DNA of 64,000 nt from Sphingopyxis terrae subsp. terrae NBRC 15098 (GCF_001598815.1 NZ_BCZQ01000003.1:62001-126000); one strand, 5' to 3'. Counted from the first letter of the stretch, positions 1-8,860 are shown. The notes: generated from the sequence alone by a model not told the origin. Made by a program: numbers and translations.

Positions 1-87
1 CGAGGCATCGCCCGCGAGCGGCAGAATGCGGGCATCGCCCCAGCCATGCGCGGCAAGAAAGGCGGGCGCATGGTCGGGCGGAATCAT
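1..87 (-). CDS. Phosphotransferase (APH-like, AmgK type), N-terminal fragment
   Basis: Only the first 29 codons are in the window; the rest lies past the left edge. The reading begins MIPPDHAPAFLAAHGWGD and continues into LPLAGDAS, which resembles the start of aminoglycoside/choline kinase-like phosphotransferases of the AmgK type. In the known AmgK enzymes these phosphorylate N-acetylmuramate for peptidoglycan recycling. The ATG at 87 overlaps the tsaE stop in an ATGA junction, so translation is probably coupled; an in-frame ATG at 99 is an alternative. A tsaE-amgK order is common in proteobacteria and supports the call. The kinase core is not visible, so the substrate is an inference from context. 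Confidence 0.6.
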   Translation of the reverse strand, partial: MIPPDHAPAFLAAHGWGDARILPLAGDAS

Positions 88-533
88 CGGAGCGGCCATC
101 GCGCTTCCCAAGCGGGCGGCACTTCCGCTGTCAAGACGCGCGTATCGCCCCCGCCCGAAATCGTCAGCGCCAGCGCGTCGCCCCATGCCTGCGCCCCCAA
201 TCGATCGGGCCATTCGATCAGCAGCGCGCCGTCATAGAGATAGTCGTCGAGGCCGAGTTCGATCAGTTCATCCTCTCCCTCGATGCGATAGAGATCGACA
301 TGCGCGATCGGCAGATCGACTTCGGGCGGGGCGTAGGGCTGGACGATCGCGAAGGTCGGGCTCGGCGCCTCGCCCGCCAGACCGCGCGCCTTGAGCATCG
401 CACGCGCCAGCGTCGTCTTGCCCGCGCCGAGGTCGCCCGACAACAGCACGACATCGCCGGGTCTCAGCGCGGCGCCGATGGCGGCACCGATGCGATCGGC
501 GTCTTCGAGACTATAGGGGCGACGGGATTGCAT
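84..533 (-). CDS. tsaE: tRNA threonylcarbamoyladenosine biosynthesis ATPase TsaE
   Basis: 149 residues, the normal length for the family. TsaE is the ATPase that works with TsaB and TsaD to make N6-threonylcarbamoyladenosine at position 37 of ANN-decoding tRNAs. Visible features are a Walker A loop (SGDLGAGKTTLARAML, about residues 33-48), an SPTF motif, the HVDLYRI stretch and IEWPDRLG near the C-terminus, all typical of TsaE. The gene overlaps the downstream kinase by four bases. It is separated from divL upstream by about 260 bp that hold an inverted-repeat element, so it may no longer be tightly co-transcribed with divL. Confidence 0.95.
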   Translation of the reverse strand: MQSRRPYSLEDADRIGAAIGAALRPGDVVLLSGDLGAGKTTLARAMLKARGLAGEAPSPTFAIVQPYAPPEVDLPIAHVDLYRIEGEDELIELGLDDYLYDGALLIEWPDRLGAQAWGDALALTISGGGDTRVLTAEVPPAWEARWPLR

Positions 534-575
534 GGCGATTTTGCAACGGATTCGCGCAGCGGCGCGGAGATTTTT

Positions 576-728
576 GGTTCACGCGAAGACGCGAAGACGC
601 GAAGATGTAGTGTTTGCCGCGTAGCGGTTTTCTGGCTGCTTCGTCGGGTCCGGGCGAGACATTCGAAATGATAAAGGGCCTGTCGGCCCCGCGCTCCTTC
701 TTCGCGTCTTCGCGTCTTCGCGTGAATC
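576..728. repeat. Long inverted repeat with 8-nt tandem units
   Basis: Two 32-nt arms, 576-607 and 697-728, are inverted copies of each other with two mismatches. Each arm is built from a tandemly repeated GCGAAGAC octamer, and about 89 bp lies between the arms. The element sits in the 261-bp gap between divL and tsaE and has no credible ORF. It looks like an interspersed non-coding repeat, and a transcript could fold into a strong hairpin between the two genes. Confidence 0.8.
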
Positions 729-794
729 CCATCTTCTTCTCTGCGATCTCTGCGCATTCGCGCGAATCTTTCATCTGCGCAGGCAAGGACATCC

Positions 795-3158
795 CTACAT
801 CCCCCGCGGCAGGGTGACGCGGACCAGCGTTCCCTGGCCCTTTTCGCTGAGCACCTCCATCGTGCCGCCGTGCGCGGCAACGAGCTGGCGCGCGAGCGCG
901 AGGCCGATGCCACCGGTCTGCGTACCCGCCTGCTGCCCCTTCGTCACCGCGGCGACCGCATCGGGCATGCCCGGGCCGTTGTCCGACACGACGATCTCCA
1001 CTCCGCGCGCGTCGCCGTCGGCGTGGAGCAGTACGCGCCCGCCGCTGCGCTTGGCCGGGGCGGTGAAGCGGATCGCATTGTCGAGCAATCCGCCAACGAC
1101 CCGCGACAGGCGCTGCGCATCGCCTTCGATACTGCCAAGATTGTCGGACAGATTGTCGACGAGTTCGATCTTTTCGGTCTCGGCGAACGGGGCCGCGTCG
1201 GCGAGCGCCTTGCCGAGCAGCGCGCGGACATCGACCGGCGCGCGTTCGACCGCCAGCGTCCCCGCCTCGCCCTGCGCAAGATCGAGCACATTGTCGATCT
1301 GACGGCCGAGCACCGCGACCGAATCCATGATCGCATCGACATAGGAGCGCGCGGCAGGCGGAAGCTCGCCCGCATAGCCCGCCTGCAGCATCTCGCCGAA
1401 GCCGCCGATCGAGGTCAGCGGCGTGCGCAGTTCGTAACTCATCCGCGACAGAAAGGCGGTCTTGACCTTGTCCGCCGCCTCGAGCGCCTCGTTGCGTTCG
1501 CGCAGCGCGCCCTCCATCTTCCGGCTGGCGGTGATGTCGAGCATGATGAGCAGCGCATTGCCGTCGGGCAGCGGGATCGAGGCGAAATCGAAATGGCGTC
1601 CGTCCTTGAACCGGATTTCGCCCGCGCGCTGCGTCCGCTCGAGCGTCGCGGCGCGGATCACTTCCTGAACGATGCTGATCTGGTTGGGCTTGGCGAGCCG
1701 GTCGGCGAGGCCGTTCATCAGCACATCGACGCGCGGATGCGCCGCAAGGGTCGATTCATCGACGCCCCACAAGCGGCGGAAACGCTGGTTCCACAGGTGC
1801 AGGCGGCCATCGGGAGCGAAGACCGCGATCGCCTCGAACAGATTGTCGAAGGTCGCGGTGCGCACGCGCAGCAACGTGTCGCGCGTCGAGGCCAGTTGCA
1901 CCTGCTCGGTGCGATCCTCGGCTATCAGCAGCAGGCCGCCGTCGGGGGTCGGCTGGGCGACGACGTGCAGATGGGTGCCGTCGCGCAGGCGCCATTCCTC
2001 CTCGCTCGCGTGCGGCAGCGCGAACCAGTCGACATGCGCCTGCCGCCATTCGGGATAGTCGCGCACCTCGGGCGTCCGGCCGCCCTCGCGCCATGCATCG
2101 AGCAACCGCGCGAGCGCCCGGCCTTCGGACACATCCTCGGCCGTCACGTCGAACAGCCGGCGAAAGGGCTGGTTCGCAAAGACAAGGCCATGATCGGGGC
2201 CGAACTGCGCCACCGCCGCCGACAGCCGATCGAGCAATTCGCGCTGGGTATCGACAAAGCGGCGGTGCGCGCCGCGCTCGCTCTCCAGCTCCTGAATATC
2301 GATCGCATAGCCCGCTATACCGATGACGCGGCCGCCCTCGGGCGCCAGCGGCACGTCGACGACCCGCATGATCCGGCGCTCGCCCTCGATCGTTACCGGG
2401 ACGGTGCGCATATGCGCCGCGCCCGCGGCACGCGCCGCTTCGGCCGCGTCGGTCGCGCTGACCCCGGCGATTGGCTCGCACAATTCGGTGCCATCCTCGA
2501 TCACCCGCGCCGCGCTCTTCGCCTCGACCGCCCGGACATAGGCGGTGTTGACGAGCGCGAGGCGAAGATCGGGTTCGCGGAACCACATCGGAAACGGCGC
2601 CGCCTCGATCAAGCCCGACAGCGCCTCGAACGCCGCCATCGCCTCGTCGCGTTCGATCCGCGCCTTGGCGAGCGATTGCTGGCCATCGGTCGCATCGCTG
2701 AGCCACAGCAGGACGCTGCCCGGTCCGCCGACCGACTGCGGCGCCGCCACGCCCTGACAGACGATCGTACGGTGGCTGCCCTGCGGACGCAGGCTGAGCG
2801 TGAAGGGTTTGGCACCCCGCTGGGCGCCGAGGATCGCCTGGCGCAGCGCTTCGTGCGCCTGCGCGTCGAGCCCGGTGCCGAGTCCGCGAAGCTCGTCGAA
2901 ACTGCGCGGCCCGGCATCGAGCCCGAGCCAGCGGCCGAGCCGCTCGCTCGCCTCGATGCGCCAGTCGCCGCGCACCACGACGAGCAGATAGGGAGACGCT
3001 TCGAGCAGGCTGGCGAGGCGTTCGGTCTGCCCGGCGACGAACGCCGAGCGCCGCTGCATCGCAACCCCGCGCCCGACCGCCCACAGCCCGGCGACCAGCC
3101 AGAGCGCGGCGAACAGGCCGAGCGCGAAGAGCAAGCCCGCGCTCATCGGCACGGGCAT
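795..3158 (-). CDS. divL: DivL-type PAS sensor pseudokinase with tyrosine in the H-box
   Basis: 787 residues. It has one N-terminal membrane helix (about 6-28), several PAS-like regions (about 40-540), a HisKA domain near 565-630 and an HATPase domain to the end. The ATPase boxes are present: an N-box LLDNAIRF, a G1 box SDNGPGMP and a G2 box GGIGLALARQL. The H-box reads MSYELRTPL, so the usual phospho-accepting histidine is Tyr575 (codon 1434-1436). This substitution, the length and the position next to tsaE match DivL, the Caulobacter regulator that binds phosphorylated or free DivK and tunes the CckA-ChpT-CtrA cell-cycle pathway. The function here is inferred by orthology. It may act as a reader rather than a true kinase. 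Confidence 0.85.
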   Translation of the reverse strand: MPVPMSAGLLFALGLFAALWLVAGLWAVGRGVAMQRRSAFVAGQTERLASLLEASPYLLVVVRGDWRIEASERLGRWLGLDAGPRSFDELRGLGTGLDAQAHEALRQAILGAQRGAKPFTLSLRPQGSHRTIVCQGVAAPQSVGGPGSVLLWLSDATDGQQSLAKARIERDEAMAAFEALSGLIEAAPFPMWFREPDLRLALVNTAYVRAVEAKSAARVIEDGTELCEPIAGVSATDAAEAARAAGAAHMRTVPVTIEGERRIMRVVDVPLAPEGGRVIGIAGYAIDIQELESERGAHRRFVDTQRELLDRLSAAVAQFGPDHGLVFANQPFRRLFDVTAEDVSEGRALARLLDAWREGGRTPEVRDYPEWRQAHVDWFALPHASEEEWRLRDGTHLHVVAQPTPDGGLLLIAEDRTEQVQLASTRDTLLRVRTATFDNLFEAIAVFAPDGRLHLWNQRFRRLWGVDESTLAAHPRVDVLMNGLADRLAKPNQISIVQEVIRAATLERTQRAGEIRFKDGRHFDFASIPLPDGNALLIMLDITASRKMEGALRERNEALEAADKVKTAFLSRMSYELRTPLTSIGGFGEMLQAGYAGELPPAARSYVDAIMDSVAVLGRQIDNVLDLAQGEAGTLAVERAPVDVRALLGKALADAAPFAETEKIELVDNLSDNLGSIEGDAQRLSRVVGGLLDNAIRFTAPAKRSGGRVLLHADGDARGVEIVVSDNGPGMPDAVAAVTKGQQAGTQTGGIGLALARQLVAAHGGTMEVLSEKGQGTLVRVTLPRGM

Positions 3159-3242
3159 CGCGCCGATCGAAGCAAGAGGACGACAGGGACGCCGGATATC
3201 ATCCGTCTGCCCCTATCGACTGCGCAGCCTCTATTCAATCGT

Positions 3243-3262
3243 CCGCCGCACGGGCGCGGCGG
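3243..3262 (-). terminator. GC-rich hairpin after the TonB receptor
   Basis: Seven-base arms CCGCCGC and GCGGCGG (3243-3249, 3256-3262) enclose a 6-nt loop between the stop of the receptor gene and divL. No T-run follows on the minus strand, so intrinsic termination is only possible, not clear. Confidence 0.35.
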
Positions 3263-3334
3263 GACAGGACGCCGGAAGGCCTCGTCCGGTCGAATATCCC
3301 CGGCACTCCGCACCGATTGCGCGCGCCCACGCGG

Positions 3335-6300
3335 TCAGAATTTTGCCGTCGCCGATGCGCGGAAATAGCGTCCCAAAATGCCCGAATAATAAGTGATCGT
3401 GCCATTGGCCGCAGGCGCCGGGAACGGCGGCTTCGCGTCGAAAACATTGTCGACGATCAGGCGCAACGAAAACTGCTTCGACACGTCGACGCCGATCGAG
3501 GCGTTGAACAGCCACCAGGAACCGACACCGCTATATTCCAGCGCGTTGGGCGCCGCGTCGGCATTCCACACGCTTTTGCCATAATATTGCGTTTGCCAGA
3601 GCAGGTTTACCGGGCCGCGATCGACCGTGACATTCGCGGTGAACGAATGTTTGGGATTGCCGATTTCGCCGCGCGCGGTGTCGATATCGCCCGTTCCAAC
3701 GCGCGTTTCGAGCTTGTCGAGATAGAAATAATTGAGCGACAGGCCGAGCGCCGTGTCCGCCGCGACCTCGCGCCGATAGGCGATTTCGGCGGTCAGGCCG
3801 CGGAAGTCCATCGACGCCGCATTGGCATAGCCGGTGCGCACGAAAGTCACTTGCCCGCCCGGATCGCGGTCGATCTGGCCGCAAACCGCCGCCGGATAGG
3901 CGACCGCATCATAGCAGGCGTCGAGCGTCTGGCCGGCACCGAGCAATATGACCGCATCGCGCAGCCGGATATCGACCCAGTCAGCGGTGATCGACAGACC
4001 AGGCACGAAGCGCGGGCGCAGGATCGCGCCGACGGTCCAGCTGTCGGCGCGCTCGTTCTTGAGTGCGGCATTGCCCGAAACCGAGATCGGCGCCGTGAAT
4101 CCGACGATGTTCGACGTGAAGGCATCGGGGTTCGCTATCCCCGCTGCGATGCAGTTTGCGCGCCGCTGCGCCGGGTTCGGTCCCGAATTGACGAAGCGGC
4201 GATCGCACGGATCATTGGCCGTCGCAAAGGCCAGCGAGGTCGGGCTGAAGCTTTCGGTGATCGCGGGCGCGCGCACCGAGCGGGTGAAATTGCCGCGGAT
4301 CGTCACATCGGCGACCGGCGACAATCGTCCGCCCGCGGTCCACGTCCAGTCGCCCCCCGCCGCCGAATGATCGATATAGCGCGCCGCGCCGTCGAGTTCG
4401 AACGCATGGACGAAACTGTCCATGGCGGGCGAAATCACTGGAATTTTCAGTTCGCCGGAAAATTCATTCGTGGTGAAGCTGCCCCGCACCGGATCGATCG
4501 GGATGCTGCGGCCGAACGGCATCCGGAATCCGCCCCCGACATCCTCGCCATAATAATAGGCGCCGGGATCGAAGGCGGTCTTCTCGTGCCGATGCTCATA
4601 GCCGAGCGAGGCGATGACATCGCCGCCGGGCAGCTGGAACAGCGGCCCGTTGACCGACGCGCTCAGCACGAACTGCGAATTGGTCGCGGTCGGATCGGCG
4701 ATCGTCGTCACATAATCGAGCGCGGCCTGGCTGAAGCGGCCGACGCCGAACAGGTCGAGCGGCGCGCAGGTCGCGCTGCGCGTCGCGATGTTCGCGTTGC
4801 TGTATCCGGGACGGCAGATGATATTGCCGTTGGCGGCACCGCCGCCGAACACACCCTCGTCGACGGCATCGACCGCGTTGAGGAAATTCTGCTGCACCAG
4901 CACGCGTTCGCGCCCGCGCGTTTCGGAATGGCCGTAATTGGCCGAGACCTCCCATTTGTAGATCCGGTCGCCGACGTCGAATTCGCCGTCAAACCCGGTG
5001 ACGAAGCGATAGAGTTCGACCGTCGTGTCGGAACGGCCGGTCGTCAGGTCGGTATTGGCGCGTGCCATCAGAAAGCTGTCGGGAGCCGTCGTGAAATCGG
5101 GATTGCCGTCGCCGTCGGCATCGATCGGAATCCCGCCGAGCAGACCATAGGCGGCCAGATTGTCGCGGATCGTCGCGCGGTCGGCGTCGTTCAGATAGGG
5201 ATTGTCGAGGCTGAGCACCAGATTGCCGTTCGGCGACGTGCCCGGCCCCGCCAGCGCCGTATTATACAGCGGCTGCGCTGCGACATTGGTCCCCTTGCTG
5301 TGCGCATACCAACCCTCGCCGAACCAGCGAACCGTGTCGCTCAGCTCGAAACTGCCGAGCGCGGTCGCGAGATAGCGGTCATTATTCGTCGCGAGGTTGC
5401 CGTAATCCTTTGTCGCAAAGCCATTTCCGCCCGAGCTTTCGAACAGGCTGCCCGTGCGCGTCCCGAAGTCGAGCGGGACGAGTCGGCCGGCGTCGTTGAA
5501 CGTCAGGACATTGCCCGACGCGTCGAAAATCCCGCCGAATTCGGGAATGCTGTCGAAGGCGAGCGGCACGCCGCTGTTGGTGAAGGCGTTGAGCCGCTGG
5601 TCGTAATAGAGTTGCTGCTGAAAGGGAGATGCCGGATCGGCGGCGGTCGTAAAAAAGGGGCCGGCGGCGCTCGTCAGAAAGCGGTCGCCCGTGGTGAGGC
5701 CGCGCGCGCGATTCCATTCGCCGCTGAGCGTGATGTGGCCGCGCCCGCCCGCAAAACCGGCGCCCCAGATGCCGCTGATGCGATAATTCGGTGCGTCGCC
5801 GCGCTGCGACACGCCCGCCTGGCCTTTGAGTTCAAGCCCGTCGAAATCCCGTTTGAGGATGATGTTGACCGTGCCCGCGATCGCATCGGAGCCATAGATG
5901 GGCGCGCCGCCGACCGCGACCGTTTCGATGCGCTCGACCAGCGTTTCGGGGATGACGTTGAGGTCGACCTGACTGCCCGGCCCGACCGGCCCGAATACCG
6001 AGGCGGTATTGGACGACACGAAGCGCCGACCGTTCACCAGAGTCAGCGTGCGCTGGCTACCCAGCGAAAAGAAATCGACGAAGGTCTGGCCCGAACCGAA
6101 GGGGCCTTCCTGCGCACCGACATTGCTGTTGCCGGGAACGCCGAAGGCGGCAATTTCCGACAGCGCCTGCGCGACATTGGTATAGCCGCGCCGGTCAATC
6201 TGGTCGGCGGTGGTGACCAGCGTCGGCTGGATCGTGTCCGCATCGGTGCGCGCGATGCGCGACCCGGTGACGATGATCTGTGTACCGCTGTCGGCGTCCG

Positions 6301-6412
6301 CCGACGCATCGGGCGCAACATCCTGCGCCGCAGCCGGTGTAGCCGCCGCCAGAATAGCCAGCGCGGACAGGCCGCCATAAAGCCCTGCTCGCATCGCGCG
6401 CACGGTAATCAT
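3335..6412 (-). CDS. TonB-dependent outer-membrane receptor
   Basis: 1025 residues. A signal peptide ends near ATPAAAQ, followed by a TonB-box-like IIVTGSRI and a plug domain (roughly 40-170, TTADQIDRRGYTNVAQAL). A long beta-barrel ends in phenylalanine (ATAKF), the usual outer-membrane terminal residue. The start at 6412 is chosen because GAGGGAG lies about nine bases upstream and the signal peptide begins there; the frame is open further upstream without a better start. These receptors import large substrates using energy from TonB-ExbBD. The ligand cannot be read from the sequence. No transporter or regulator partner is adjacent, and ahcY upstream seems unrelated. Confidence 0.9.
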   Translation of the reverse strand: MITVRAMRAGLYGGLSALAILAAATPAAAQDVAPDASADADSGTQIIVTGSRIARTDADTIQPTLVTTADQIDRRGYTNVAQALSEIAAFGVPGNSNVGAQEGPFGSGQTFVDFFSLGSQRTLTLVNGRRFVSSNTASVFGPVGPGSQVDLNVIPETLVERIETVAVGGAPIYGSDAIAGTVNIILKRDFDGLELKGQAGVSQRGDAPNYRISGIWGAGFAGGRGHITLSGEWNRARGLTTGDRFLTSAAGPFFTTAADPASPFQQQLYYDQRLNAFTNSGVPLAFDSIPEFGGIFDASGNVLTFNDAGRLVPLDFGTRTGSLFESSGGNGFATKDYGNLATNNDRYLATALGSFELSDTVRWFGEGWYAHSKGTNVAAQPLYNTALAGPGTSPNGNLVLSLDNPYLNDADRATIRDNLAAYGLLGGIPIDADGDGNPDFTTAPDSFLMARANTDLTTGRSDTTVELYRFVTGFDGEFDVGDRIYKWEVSANYGHSETRGRERVLVQQNFLNAVDAVDEGVFGGGAANGNIICRPGYSNANIATRSATCAPLDLFGVGRFSQAALDYVTTIADPTATNSQFVLSASVNGPLFQLPGGDVIASLGYEHRHEKTAFDPGAYYYGEDVGGGFRMPFGRSIPIDPVRGSFTTNEFSGELKIPVISPAMDSFVHAFELDGAARYIDHSAAGGDWTWTAGGRLSPVADVTIRGNFTRSVRAPAITESFSPTSLAFATANDPCDRRFVNSGPNPAQRRANCIAAGIANPDAFTSNIVGFTAPISVSGNAALKNERADSWTVGAILRPRFVPGLSITADWVDIRLRDAVILLGAGQTLDACYDAVAYPAAVCGQIDRDPGGQVTFVRTGYANAASMDFRGLTAEIAYRREVAADTALGLSLNYFYLDKLETRVGTGDIDTARGEIGNPKHSFTANVTVDRGPVNLLWQTQYYGKSVWNADAAPNALEYSGVGSWWLFNASIGVDVSKQFSLRLIVDNVFDAKPPFPAPAANGTITYYSGILGRYFRASATAKF

Positions 6413-6499
6413 TCCGGGAACTCCCTCGTTTAAGCGATGCCCCCCGGCCGCACCAAAATCTGAATCGAGCGAGCGCTGCCCCGAACCCCCAAAAGCAAA

Positions 6500-6537
6500 G
6501 GGCCACGCTCCCATCCGGTTTCCGGACGGCAGCGCGA
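6500..6537 (-). terminator. Probable ahcY terminator
   Basis: On the minus strand an interrupted stem (GCGCT, CC and TCCGG pairing with CCGGA, GG and AGCGT) around an AAA loop is followed by CCCTTTGCTTTT. It lies about 35 bp beyond the ahcY stop and before the receptor gene. Confidence 0.5.
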
Positions 6538-6570
6538 CCCTACAGTCTGCTTATGAAAAATTAGTAACGA

Positions 6571-8034
6571 TCAGTAACGATAATGATCGGGCTTGAACGG
6601 TCCTTCGACCGGCACGCCGATGTAATCGGCCTGCTTCTGCGTCAGCGTCGACAGCTTCACCCCCAGCTTTTCGAGGTGCAGCGCCGCGACCTTTTCGTCG
6701 AGATGCTTGGGCAGAACATAGACGTCGTTCTTGTAATCGTCGGCCTTGGTAAACAGCTCGATCTGCGCGAGCGTCTGGTTGGTGAAGCTCGACGACATCA
6801 CGAACGACGGGTGGCCCGTCGCACAGCCGAGGTTCACGAGGCGGCCCTTCGCCAGCACGATGATCTGCTTGCCATCGGGGAATTCGACGAGGTCGGTGCC
6901 CGGCTTCACTTCGGTCCACTTGTAATTGGCGAGCCCCGCGATCTGGATTTCGCTGTCGAAGTGGCCGATGTTGCAGACGATCGCCATCGGCTTCATCGCC
7001 GCCATATGGTCGGCGGTGATGACGTCGGCGTTGCCGGTCGCGGTGCAGAAGATGTCGGCGCGGGCGACCGCTTCGTCCATCGTGACAACTTCATAGCCTT
7101 CCATCGCCGCCTGCAGCGCGCAGATCGGGTCGATTTCGGTAACCAGCACGCGCGCGCCGCCGTTGCGGAGCGAGGCGGCCGAGCCCTTGCCGACGTCGCC
7201 GAAGCCCGCGACGCACGCAACCTTGCCGGCCAGCATGACGTCGGTCGCGCGGCGGATCGCATCGACCAGGCTTTCCTTGCAGCCATAAAGATTGTCGAAC
7301 TTCGACTTGGTGACGCTGTCGTTCACGTTGATCGCCGGGAAGGGCAGCTTGCCTTCCTTGGCCAGCTGGTAAAGGCGGTGGACGCCGGTCGTCGTTTCTT
7401 CCGACACGCCCTTGATCGCGCGCACGCTCTTGGTGAGATAGCCCGGCTTGGCGGCAAGGAATTCCTTGAGCGCACGGACAAATTCGACTTCTTCGGCGTT
7501 GGTCGGCTCGAACAGCGGTTCGCCCGCTTCGACGCGCGCCCCCCACAGCGCGAACATCGTGGCGTCGCCGCCGTCGTCGAGGATCATGTTCGCGGTCTGA
7601 TCGTCGCCCCAGTCGAAGATCCGGCCGACATAGTCCCAATATTCGGCGAGGCTCTCGCCCTTCACCGCAAAGACGGGCGTGCCGCCAGCGGCGATCGCGG
7701 CGGCGGCATGATCTTGGGTCGAAAAGATGTTGCAGGTCGCCCAGCGCACCTCGGCGCCCAGCGCGATCAGCGTTTCGATCAGCACCGCGGTCTGGATCGT
7801 CATGTGCAGCGATCCGGTGATGCGCGCGCCCTTCAGCGGCTGCGCCGCGCCATATTCGGCGCGCAGCGCCATCAGGCCGGGCATTTCGGTTTCGGCGATC
7901 GCGATTTCCTTGCGGCCGAAGTCGGCGAGGCCGATGTCGGCAATCACATAGTCGGCGGCGCCGTCCTTGGTCTTCGCCGCCGCGATTGCGGCATTGGCGG
8001 CGGTAATGGTGGCATTGGCTGCGGTGGTGGCCAC
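6571..8034 (-). CDS. ahcY: Adenosylhomocysteinase
   Basis: 487 residues. AhcY reversibly splits S-adenosylhomocysteine into homocysteine and adenosine, and so keeps methylation running. Clear family features are [16 protein letters not shown] near the N-terminus, [13 protein letters not shown] around the catalytic lysine and aspartate, the NAD-binding GFGDVGKG, and the C-terminal PFKPDHYRY. The start is a GTG at 8034 (VATTAANAT) with GGAG eight bases upstream. An ATG-less upstream extension in the same frame has no ribosome site. An inverted repeat 100 bp upstream is the likely control site. No other methionine-cycle gene is next to it. Confidence 0.96.
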   Translation of the reverse strand: MATTAANATITAANAAIAAAKTKDGAADYVIADIGLADFGRKEIAIAETEMPGLMALRAEYGAAQPLKGARITGSLHMTIQTAVLIETLIALGAEVRWATCNIFSTQDHAAAAIAAGGTPVFAVKGESLAEYWDYVGRIFDWGDDQTANMILDDGGDATMFALWGARVEAGEPLFEPTNAEEVEFVRALKEFLAAKPGYLTKSVRAIKGVSEETTTGVHRLYQLAKEGKLPFPAINVNDSVTKSKFDNLYGCKESLVDAIRRATDVMLAGKVACVAGFGDVGKGSAASLRNGGARVLVTEIDPICALQAAMEGYEVVTMDEAVARADIFCTATGNADVITADHMAAMKPMAIVCNIGHFDSEIQIAGLANYKWTEVKPGTDLVEFPDGKQIIVLAKGRLVNLGCATGHPSFVMSSSFTNQTLAQIELFTKADDYKNDVYVLPKHLDEKVAALHLEKLGVKLSTLTQKQADYIGVPVEGPFKPDHYRY

Positions 8035-8134
8035 GGGGGAGTCTCCATATTGGCGAGTACGGCCGCAGGCGAGCGGCCCCGAATTGTCGAGCAATTATGT
8101 TGCGCGCCCTAACCGAAAGCGCGTCGCCATTCAA

Positions 8135-8154
8135 ATATAAACTTTTCTTTATAT
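8135..8154. promoter_or_regulatory. Inverted repeat upstream of ahcY (possible SahR-like operator)
   Basis: Perfect arms ATATAAA and TTTATAT are separated by six bases, about 100 bp before the ahcY start. ArsR-family SahR proteins control ahcY in several proteobacteria, so this position suggests such a site. The assignment of the regulator is inference; no SahR-type gene is in the window. Confidence 0.55.
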
Positions 8155-8347
8155 CTGCAAGGCGCGGGTCGCAGTCGAACGCGGCGCAGGCACGATTCGT
8201 CCTCCGCCAATCGCGAGGCAGCGCAAAATAAATTTCGGGCGCGCGCCAATGTTACAACGCGCGGGGCGCAATTGTGACACAGCCTTGCAATGGCCAACTT
8301 CCTAAGAAATTTACCTTATAATACGCCTTGCGATGAGCATAATCCGT

Positions 8348-8371
8348 CTATGTGACAGCAATGTTACATAG
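8348..8371. promoter_or_regulatory. Imperfect 24-bp palindrome upstream of the TPR gene
   Basis: Arms CTATGTGACA and TGTTACATAG match at nine of ten positions around a GCAA centre. The palindrome lies 12 bp upstream of a promoter-like -35 hexamer. The heptamers TGTTACA (8250-8256) and TGTGACA (8273-8279) recur nearby. Confidence 0.5.
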
Positions 8372-8382
8372 CCCGCGATTCA

Positions 8383-8411
8383 TTGACTTTTATCCCCACA
8401 AACGAGAAAAT
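8383..8411 (+). promoter_or_regulatory. Candidate promoter of the 8440 gene
   Basis: TTGACT at 8383-8388 and GAAAAT at 8406-8411 are spaced by 17 bases. They would place a transcript start about 20 bp before the GGGGAG ribosome site. The -10 is only a partial match. Confidence 0.4.
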
Positions 8412-8439
8412 AGGTCAAAGTTTTCGGGGAGATACCTAG

Positions 8440-8835
8440 ATGAAAAAAATTCTGCTCAGCCTGGCTGCCCTGGCCGTCGCGTCGCCGGCGATGGCTCAGT
8501 CGATCGTCGTCACGGGCACCGAGGACAGCGCCTCGACGCCGCTGTCGGTTGCCTTTGAAGAATTACAGGCGGGCGAAAACAAGGCGGCAGTGGCCAAGCT
8601 GACCGACGGCCGGGTCGATGCCCGCGATCCGTCGCGCCTGATCAATCTGGGCACCGCCTATGCCCGGCTTGGCCGCACCGCCGACGCCGCGACCGCCTAT
8701 CGGTCGGCGATCGACAGCCCGATCCGCTACGACCTCGAGCTTGCGAACGGCGATTTCATGGATTCGCGCTGGGCCGCACGCACCGCGCTCGCGCGGCTTG
8801 ACCAAGGGCGCCCGCTCCTCGCCCTCGCGCACTGA
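8440..8835 (+). CDS. Small exported TPR-like protein
   Basis: 131 residues. A short signal peptide (MKKILLSLAALAVASPAMAQ, cleavage after AMA or AQ) indicates export to the periplasm. The mature part has one or two tetratricopeptide-like helical pairs, e.g. LINLGTAYARLGRTADAATAYRSAI at about 67-91, so it may bind another protein. It also carries IVVTGTE just after the signal, a stretch that looks like a TonB box, though the protein is far too short to be a receptor. GGGGAG precedes the ATG by about nine bases. It is transcribed away from ahcY and appears monocistronic. No specific function is recognised. Confidence 0.8.
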   Translation: MKKILLSLAALAVASPAMAQSIVVTGTEDSASTPLSVAFEELQAGENKAAVAKLTDGRVDARDPSRLINLGTAYARLGRTADAATAYRSAIDSPIRYDLELANGDFMDSRWAARTALARLDQGRPLLALAH

Positions 8836-8860
8836 CGCAGCCGATCGACGGGCGGCGATC

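Larger units (their letters stand above)
8035..8439. other. 405-bp divergent regulatory region, ahcY / 8440 gene
   Basis: This stretch has no credible ORF and is clearly richer in A and T than its surroundings. It holds the ahcY leader with a 7+7 inverted repeat, a cluster of TGTKACA heptamers, a 24-bp imperfect palindrome and a promoter-like pair facing the plus-strand gene. A TATAAT hexamer also occurs at 8317-8322, without a well-spaced -35. Confidence 0.6.

Noticed and set aside
870-3368. A long plus-strand open frame of 832 codons over divL
   Set aside because: It is the antisense of divL and has no domain or signal of its own; high-GC sequence commonly gives such shadow frames.
3317-6433. 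A 1038-codon plus-strand frame over the TonB receptor
   Set aside because: The residues are arginine-rich and repetitive, as expected of antisense to a GC-rich barrel gene. The minus strand has a signal peptide, plug and terminal phenylalanine.
8035-8160. A possible SAM or SAH riboswitch in the ahcY leader
   Set aside because: I could not find the pairing core of a known SAM-II, SAM/SAH or SAH riboswitch. The inverted repeat is better read as a protein site.
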